From DATECU01 sp035286745 (GTDB taxonomy: Bacteria > Acidobacteriota > Vicinamibacteria > Fen-336): DNA of 10,505 bases. Below are positions 6,626-10,505 of this stretch, one piece after another (position 1 is the first letter of the stretch; each line of letters begins with the position of its first letter). The translations under genes and the position numbers were made by a program. The stretch is from assembly GCA_035286745.1 (NCBI GenBank), contig DATECU010000217.1:1-10505 (forward strand), read 5' to 3'. The notes under the pieces were generated by a model, which saw only the letters and a program-made list of their open reading frames with translations, did not search any database and was not told the origin of the DNA.

Positions 6626-7354
6626 CTCCTTGCCGTCCATGTGGTTCTTCAGGTGCTTGGCGCAGGCCTCGGCGCTGCTCTGCTTTCCCCGAAAGGTCTC
6701 GTCCTTGTTGTAGGCGTAGGCGTAGACCACGGCGCCCGACCGGAGGTGGGTAACGGAGATGCTGACCGCCTCCGCCGACCCGGTGGCGCCGGTCATCAGC
6801 ATCTTGAAGGTGCCGGGCTTCTTGCTCTCCGAGGTGCCGGTGATCTCGAAGTCGGCCTGCTCCCTGATACCGACCACGGTGACGGGGACCTCCTTCTTCC
6901 GGATCGCCGCGGCCAGGTAGCTCTCGTAGCCGCCCATGGGGGCGATGAAGAGCTTGGCTCCGAAGGGCACCCGGGGCGGAGCCGGCTCGCTGGCAGCCAC
7001 TGGTGCCGGAGCCGGGGCGGCGGCGACCGCGGGGGCGGCGGCCGGCGCTGCCTGGGGAGCCGCGGCGGCGAAGTCGAAGGTGACCACCACCTGGGCATCG
7101 CGGGCGGCCACCGTCTGAGTCGAGCGCCGGCCGTCGGTCGCCACCGCGACCACGAGATGCTCGCCCGGCGACACCTGGATCTTCTTGGCTCCACCGGCGG
7201 CGAGCATCGCCACCTGTTCCCCATCCACGCTCACCGTGCAAGCGGTCTCGCTGCTCAACAGCATCGGAACCTGACGCGCGGCCTGCGCCCAGAGCCCTGG
7301 AGCCGGCAGTGCGATCACGGCCAGCAGGGCCACCACTCGCTTCGTTGAGATCAT
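6623..7354 (-). CDS. Secreted PEGA-like protein with C-terminal CsgG/LpoB-like domain of unknown function
   Basis: A 243-residue exported protein, first gene of the operon. The ATG at 7354 has an excellent ribosome binding site (GGAGGA, four bases away) and begins a signal peptide (STKR, hydrophobic core, cleavage near LWAQA/A at about 24). A longer in-frame reading to 7834 is rejected because it lies across the regulator gene. A PEGA-like module (30-93: CTVSVDGE, GGAKKI, SPGEHLVVAV) is followed by an Ala/Pro linker (about 95-130) and a C-terminal domain (131-243) with AKLFIAPMGGYESYLAAAI, ADFEITGTSESKK, SGAVVYAYAYNK and GKQSSAEACAKHLK. From memory such C-terminal domains recur in hypothetical proteins of Acidobacteriota. 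The alternation of FIAPM with later strands recalls CsgG/LpoB-type periplasmic domains, but that is inference. Expression is predicted from the operator-promoter at 7392-7437. Confidence 0.85.
   Translation of the reverse strand: MISTKRVVALLAVIALPAPGLWAQAARQVPMLLSSETACTVSVDGEQVAMLAAGGAKKIQVSPGEHLVVAVATDGRRSTQTVAARDAQVVVTFDFAAAAPQAAPAAAPAVAAAPAPAPVAASEPAPPRVPFGAKLFIAPMGGYESYLAAAIRKKEVPVTVVGIREQADFEITGTSESKKPGTFKMLMTGATGSAEAVSISVTHLRSGAVVYAYAYNKDETFRGKQSSAEACAKHLKNHMDGKE
7076..7267 (-). repeat. PEGA-like module duplicated in the next gene (copy 1; copy 2 at 6328-6519)
   Basis: The N-terminal modules of the two operon genes align without large gaps: C-x-(I/V)-x-V-D-G-E, G-G-(A/T)-K-K-I, P-G-E-H-L-V and a final Q-x-V-V. 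The DNA is also alike; for example both contain ATCTTCTTGG followed by a CC(A/G)CCGGCGG stretch. This points to duplication of the module inside the operon. Confidence 0.6.
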
Positions 7355-7391
7355 GCTCTCCTCCCACCCTTTCGAGACGGAATCAGCGGGG

Positions 7392-7420
7392 AGCATGGCC
7401 GACTTCGCGGTCCCTGTCAT
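7392..7420 (-). promoter_or_regulatory. Promoter of the PEGA operon
   Basis: On the minus strand ATGACA (7420-7415, five of six to TTGACA) is followed by a 17-base spacer and CATGCT (7397-7392). The predicted transcript start is near 7385, leaving about 30 bases of leader before the ribosome binding site and ATG 7354. The weak -10 and the overlapping palindrome suggest that an activator is needed. Confidence 0.55.
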
Positions 7421-7437
7421 ACCCCATTCGAGGTATG
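7418..7437 (-). promoter_or_regulatory. 20-bp palindromic operator, copy 1
   Basis: On the minus strand this reads CATACCTCGAATGGGGTATG, a CATACC-N8-GGTATG inverted repeat. It matches copy 2 (8736-8755) at 18 of 20 positions in the same orientation relative to the gene it precedes. Its centre is about -42.5 from the predicted start of the PEGA operon, and it overlaps the -35. A further GGTATGAC half-site (7440-7447) lies eight bases on and mirrors GTCATACC at 7416-7423. It is the likely target of the adjacent LuxR-family regulator. Confidence 0.75.
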
Positions 7438-7455
7438 CCGGTATGACGGCGCGCA

Positions 7456-7484
7456 TTGACAGCCTGGGGCGGAGCTGGCACGCT
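7456..7484 (+). promoter_or_regulatory. Possible promoter of the LuxR-family regulator gene
   Basis: A consensus TTGACA (7456-7461), 17 bases, then CACGCT (7479-7484). The -10 is poor against TATAAT but resembles the CAT(G/A)CT boxes of the two operator promoters. The predicted transcript start is near 7491, giving a leader of about 44 bases. The regulatory half-sites at 7416-7447 lie just upstream. Confidence 0.4.
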
Positions 7485-7534
7485 GGGATTTCGTGTTGTT
7501 CGGTCGCCACAGCGGCGGCAGGAACGGAGGCGGC

Positions 7535-8713
7535 ATGAGGGCCGAGAAGGGCGGGAGCGTGAGGTCGGAAGCCTCTGCCGCGGCCCCCGGCGACGGCGCT
7601 GCTCCCGACTTGGTCGAGCGCCTCTACGCCGCGGTCGGAAGCGAGCCGGACCTTCGCGAGGTGCTGGCGACGGTGGCCCGGCACCTGCACTCCGACTTTG
7701 TAGCGATCCACGAATACGATCACCGCCGGCGCCAGGCGCGGGCGATACCGATTCACAACTTCGAGCAGCGTTGGCACCGGGCCTACGTGGACCACTTCAG
7801 TCGCGTGAACGTCTGGATGATCAACGGCCGCCACACGATCCGGCCCGGGGGCCTAACGCTGAGTCACGAGATGTACCCGGAGGGCCGCCTGGGGCAGACC
7901 GAGTGGTACGCCGACTTCCTGCGACCCCAGGGACTGCGGCACTCCATGGGGGCGGTCCTCTCAACGGATCAGGACTTCTCCACCACCATGGCCTTCATGC
8001 GCGGACCCCGGCCAGGGCACTACGGGGAACCCGAGGTGACGTTCGTCCGCAACATCTCGTCGCATCTGCGCCAGGCCCTCCGCCTGCACCGGCGGCTGGC
8101 CGAGGCGCAGGCCCAGACCGCAGCCGTGAGCCATGCCCTGGACCGGTTCCCGATGGCGGTAGTCCTGGTCGACGGCCGGGGCGGCGTGGTGGCGATGAAC
8201 CGTGCCGGCAGCGAGCTGCTGGGAGAAGGCGACGGGCTCTCCCTGGCCGTCGACCGGCTGGTCGCCAACGGACGGGAGGCCAGGGCCCTGCGCGCCCTCC
8301 TCACGGGCGCCATCGAGACCACGCTCGGGCGTTCTGCCCAGGGCGGTGGCGGGTTGCTGGTCGAGCGTCCCTCCGGACGGCGGCCCCTTCAGGTCTGGGT
8401 CACGCCCCTGCCGCGCGATCCGCATGGGTTCGGGGTGCGGGGAGCCCTGGCCGCCGTCTTTGTGAGCGAGCCCGAGCGCGGCCACCCGCTGTCTCCCGAG
8501 TGCCTGGCCGGCCTGCACGATCTGACCGCGGCCGAGTCGCGTTTGGCGTCGCTGCTGGCCCAGGGACAGGATCTGAAGCAAGCCGCCGAGACGCTGGCGC
8601 TCAGCCTACACACGGTGCGGACCCAACTCCGCAGCGTGTTCTTGAAGACCGGCACCCGGCGCCAGGCGGAGCTGGTTCACCTGCTGCTCTCGGGCCCCGC
8701 GCACCTGCGGTAG
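7535..8713 (+). CDS. LuxR-family transcriptional regulator with GAF-like and PAS-like sensor domains
   Basis: A 392-residue cytoplasmic DNA-binding regulator. ATG 7535 is preferred over GTG 7493 because GGAGG (7526-7530) precedes it at good distance. Residues about 25-185 look GAF-like (HSDFVAIHEYD, WHRAYVDHFSRVNVW, MAFMRGPRPGHYGEPE). A helix (180-200) leads to a PAS-like segment (about 200-312) with FPMAVVLVDGRGGVVAMNRAGSELL. The C-terminal LuxR HTH (about 325-386) shows LTAAESRLASLLAQGQDLKQAAETLALSLHTVRTQLRSVFLKTG, with SLHTVRTQL as recognition helix. It has no clear acyl-homoserine-lactone domain and no receiver domain, so its signal is unknown. It stands between two copies of a 20-bp palindrome placed at the classical LuxR activator position before its two neighbours, which makes those its likely targets. 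It could also regulate itself. Confidence 0.9.
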   Translation: MRAEKGGSVRSEASAAAPGDGAAPDLVERLYAAVGSEPDLREVLATVARHLHSDFVAIHEYDHRRRQARAIPIHNFEQRWHRAYVDHFSRVNVWMINGRHTIRPGGLTLSHEMYPEGRLGQTEWYADFLRPQGLRHSMGAVLSTDQDFSTTMAFMRGPRPGHYGEPEVTFVRNISSHLRQALRLHRRLAEAQAQTAAVSHALDRFPMAVVLVDGRGGVVAMNRAGSELLGEGDGLSLAVDRLVANGREARALRALLTGAIETTLGRSAQGGGGLLVERPSGRRPLQVWVTPLPRDPHGFGVRGALAAVFVSEPERGHPLSPECLAGLHDLTAAESRLASLLAQGQDLKQAAETLALSLHTVRTQLRSVFLKTGTRRQAELVHLLLSGPAHLR

Positions 8714-8735
8714 GCCTCGACCGCGCGCCGCCAGC

Positions 8736-8755
8736 CATACCTCAAACGGGGTATG
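8736..8755 (+). promoter_or_regulatory. 20-bp palindromic operator, copy 2
   Basis: CATACCTCAAACGGGGTATG, the second CATACC-N8-GGTATG palindrome. It sits 22 bases after the regulator stop and upstream of the repeat-protein gene. Its centre is about -42.5 from the start predicted by the promoter that follows, exactly as in copy 1. Confidence 0.75.
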
Positions 8756-8781
8756 ACGTCGGCCTCACCGCTCCCCATACT
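8753..8781 (+). promoter_or_regulatory. Promoter of the SBBP repeat-protein gene
   Basis: ATGACG (8753-8758, four of six to TTGACA), a 17-base spacer and CATACT (8776-8781, four of six to TATAAT). The predicted start is near 8788, about 40 bases before ATG 8829. The geometry is identical to the PEGA operon promoter. Confidence 0.55.
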
Positions 8782-8828
8782 ACAAGAGGTTCCGGGCCCG
8801 CGCGGCTCGGGTGCTGGGGGGGGCGAAG

Positions 8829-10505
8829 ATGGTGAGACGCGAATCGATGCTAGCGGTGGGGCTGCTGCTGGGCGGCCTTGGCGTGGTGGAGCAGGCCGCT
8901 GCGCAGAGTGTGGCCTGGACCGCGCGCTACAACGGCGGCCTCATCGACAGCGAAGCCTGTCCAGGCGCCTGCAATGCGTCGGTCGGCAAACACAGCCTGG
9001 CCGTGGACGGGGCCGGCAACACCCACGTGGCCGGCCAGGTGCAGAACGGCACCAGCTTGGACTTCCGCACCATCAAGTACTCCCCGAGCGGTGCCGTGCT
9101 GTGGAGCATGCTCTTCAACGGAACCGGCAACGGCGACGACGCCGCGGTGGCCATCGCGCTCGATGCCTCCGGCAACGTCGTGGTAACGGGCCTCTCCTGG
9201 AACGGCACCAACAACGACTTCCGGACCATCAAGTATGCGGCCGCGGACGGCACCGAGCTGTGGAACGTGGCCTACGCCGGTCCCGGCAACGGCAACGACC
9301 ACGCCCACGCGGTCGCCCTGGACGCCTCGGGGAACGCCTACGTGGCGGGCTTCTCGTCGAACGGAACGAACGACGACTACCGGACCATCAAGTACGCGGC
9401 AGCGGACGGCAGCGAGCTTTGGAACAAGACCTTCAACGGCCCAGGCAATGGCCACGACTACGTCTGGGCTCTGGCCCTGGACGCCTTCGGCAACGCCTAC
9501 GTGACCGGCCGCTCGTCTAACGGCAGCAACAACGATTTCCGGACCATCAAGTACGCAGCGGCGGACGGTAACGAGCTGTGGAGCGCGGCCTTCAACGGAG
9601 CGGGCAACGGCGACGACCACGCTCTCGACATCGCGCTCGACGGCTCGGGCAACGCCTACGTGACCGGCGAGTCGTGGAACGGTGCCAACTTGTTCGACCA
9701 GCGCACCATCAAGTACGCGTCGGCCGGTGGCGAGCTCTGGAGCGTGGCCTACACCGGCCCGGCCGGCGGCCAGGACACCGCATGGGCGGTGGCGGTGGAC
9801 GGCTCGGGCAACGCCTACGTGACCGGCGGCTCCGTCAGCGGGGCGAACTTCGACTTCCGGACCACCAAGTACAGCGCGGCGGGTGGCTTGATCTGGAGCG
9901 TGGGATACAACAGCCCCCCATACACCACCGATGACGGTGCCTGGGCGATTGCGCTGGACGGATCGGACAACGCGATCGTGACGGGTTGGTCCTACAACGG
10001 CACGAACTGGGACTACCGCACGGTCAAGCACGCGTCGGGGGACGGGACCGTGCTCTGGAGCGCGGGGTACGCGGGCTCAGGCAACGGCACCGACAACTCC
10101 TACGCGATGGGCGTCGACGGCAGTGGGAACGTGTACGTCACCGGCACCTCCTGGAACGGCTCCAACGGCGACATGCGGACCATCAAGTACGCCGCCGCCG
10201 ACGGCGCCGTGCTGTTCTCGGCCTCCGATGCGGGGGCGAACGGTGCCGACGACTTGCCAGGCTCGGGGAATCTGCTGCTCGCCAAGCGCAGCTCGGCGGT
10301 CGACGCCGGCGGCAACCTCTACGTCACCGGGGACTTCTTCAACGGGATCAACTGGGACTACCGGACGATCAAGTACTCGGCCAGCGGCAGCGTGCTGTGG
10401 AGCGTCGCCTACAACGGGGCCGGCAACGCCAACGACCTCGCCTTGGCCCTTGCGCTGGACGCCTCCGGCAACGCCTACGTCACCGGCTATTCCTTCAACG
10501 GGGCC
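8829..10505 (+). CDS. Secreted SBBP-type beta-propeller repeat protein (partial, runs off the right edge)
   Basis: An open frame of 559 codons without a stop, truncated by the window end. ATG 8829 begins a signal peptide (MVRRES, hydrophobic core LAVGLLLGGLGVV, cleavage near AAA/QS at about 25). A G-run at 8816-8823 is the only candidate ribosome binding site; ATG 8847 is a less likely alternative. The mature part is a chain of at least ten repeats of about 53 residues with consensus D-(A/G)-S-G-N-A-Y-V-T-G, then NGTN-D-(F/Y)-R-T-I-K-Y, then (V/E)LW, then GNG-D. This fits the SBBP / beta-propeller repeat family of extracellular proteins. The many Asp/Asn/Gly turns suggest a surface adhesin or structural protein, possibly metal-binding. 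No catalytic motif or export anchor is seen in the part present. It is predicted to be switched on through operator copy 2. Confidence 0.85.
   Translation, partial: MVRRESMLAVGLLLGGLGVVEQAAAQSVAWTARYNGGLIDSEACPGACNASVGKHSLAVDGAGNTHVAGQVQNGTSLDFRTIKYSPSGAVLWSMLFNGTGNGDDAAVAIALDASGNVVVTGLSWNGTNNDFRTIKYAAADGTELWNVAYAGPGNGNDHAHAVALDASGNAYVAGFSSNGTNDDYRTIKYAAADGSELWNKTFNGPGNGHDYVWALALDAFGNAYVTGRSSNGSNNDFRTIKYAAADGNELWSAAFNGAGNGDDHALDIALDGSGNAYVTGESWNGANLFDQRTIKYASAGGELWSVAYTGPAGGQDTAWAVAVDGSGNAYVTGGSVSGANFDFRTTKYSAAGGLIWSVGYNSPPYTTDDGAWAIALDGSDNAIVTGWSYNGTNWDYRTVKHASGDGTVLWSAGYAGSGNGTDNSYAMGVDGSGNVYVTGTSWNGSNGDMRTIKYAAADGAVLFSASDAGANGADDLPGSGNLLLAKRSSAVDAGGNLYVTGDFFNGINWDYRTIKYSASGSVLWSVAYNGAGNANDLALALALDASGNAYVTGYSFNGA
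9006..10505 (+). repeat. Tandem 159-bp coding repeats (SBBP units)
   Basis: Repeat units begin at GAC/GAT codons at 9006, 9162, 9321, 9480, 9639, 9798, 9957, 10116, 10302 and 10458. Spacings are 156, five or more of exactly 159, then 186 and 156 bases. The DNA itself is repeated: CGGACCATCAAGTACG or a close variant occurs in most units. This indicates fairly recent expansion and scope for copy-number change. Unit 8 (10116-10301) carries a nine-residue excess with the odd segment LPGSGNLLLAKRSSAV. Confidence 0.85.

Noticed and set aside
7476..7495. TGGCACG resembling the -24 element of a sigma-54 promoter
   Set aside because: The -12 GC is missing at the required ten-base spacing.
7355..7834. 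Long N-terminal extension of the first PEGA gene
   Set aside because: It overlaps the regulator gene on the other strand and has no signal peptide; ATG 7354 has a strong ribosome binding site and a signal peptide.
7456..8835. 459-codon open frame on the plus strand over the regulator gene
   Set aside because: It is an out-of-frame shadow in GC-rich DNA: low complexity, rich in Arg, Gly and Pro, no domain, while the regulator frame has a ribosome binding site and clear domains.
8850..10031. 393-codon open frame on the minus strand opposite the repeat gene
   Set aside because: Its repeats mirror the SBBP repeats of the plus strand, which carries the signal peptide, promoter and family motif.
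9006..10505. Regular DNA repeats that could suggest a CRISPR array
   Set aside because: The 159-bp units are continuous protein-coding sequence in one frame with no unique spacers.

Overview
This is a GC-rich bacterial window with the strong third-position G/C bias of a free-living Gram-negative. It holds eight genes with good support plus several small sites. The combination of a secreted PEGA-like protein family, a long SBBP-type beta-propeller protein, a predicted outer-membrane barrel and a GAF/PAS-type LuxR-family regulator looks most like Acidobacteriota. That placement rests on remembered family resemblance, not on a search.

Layout. Positions 1-284 hold no convincing gene, only a possible decayed membrane ORF on the minus strand. 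Positions 285-2203 (minus) are a two-gene unit: a secreted beta-barrel-like protein whose stop codon overlaps the start of a PlsC-type acyltransferase (ATGA). Positions 2366-4507 (minus) encode a multi-pass ArnT/PMT-type glycosyltransferase with a discoidin-like C-terminal domain. Positions 4656-5507 (minus) encode a proline-iminopeptidase-like alpha/beta hydrolase that probably starts at TTG. Together these suggest a cell-envelope and housekeeping neighbourhood.

The right half is the interesting part. Positions 5665-7354 (minus) are a two-gene operon of secreted proteins that share a PEGA-like module. The downstream member adds a PDZ domain and three tandem C-x(2,4)-C-x(10,11)-C-x2-H modules. 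Diverging from this operon at 7535-8713 (plus) is a GAF/PAS/LuxR-HTH regulator. After it, at 8829 (plus), an open frame runs off the window edge and encodes a secreted protein with at least ten SBBP-type repeats of about 53 residues (159 bp).

The main discovery is a pair of 20-bp palindromes, CATACC-N8-GGTATG, one on each side of the regulator gene. Read in the direction of the gene each one controls, they match at 18 of 20 positions. Each overlaps a -35-like ATGAC(A/G), followed after exactly 17 bp by CAT(G/A)CT. Each is therefore centred at about -42.5, the classical position of a LuxR-type activator. I infer that the regulator switches on the PEGA/CCCH operon and the repeat-protein gene together: a small, self-contained surface or secretion regulon that I do not recognise as described.
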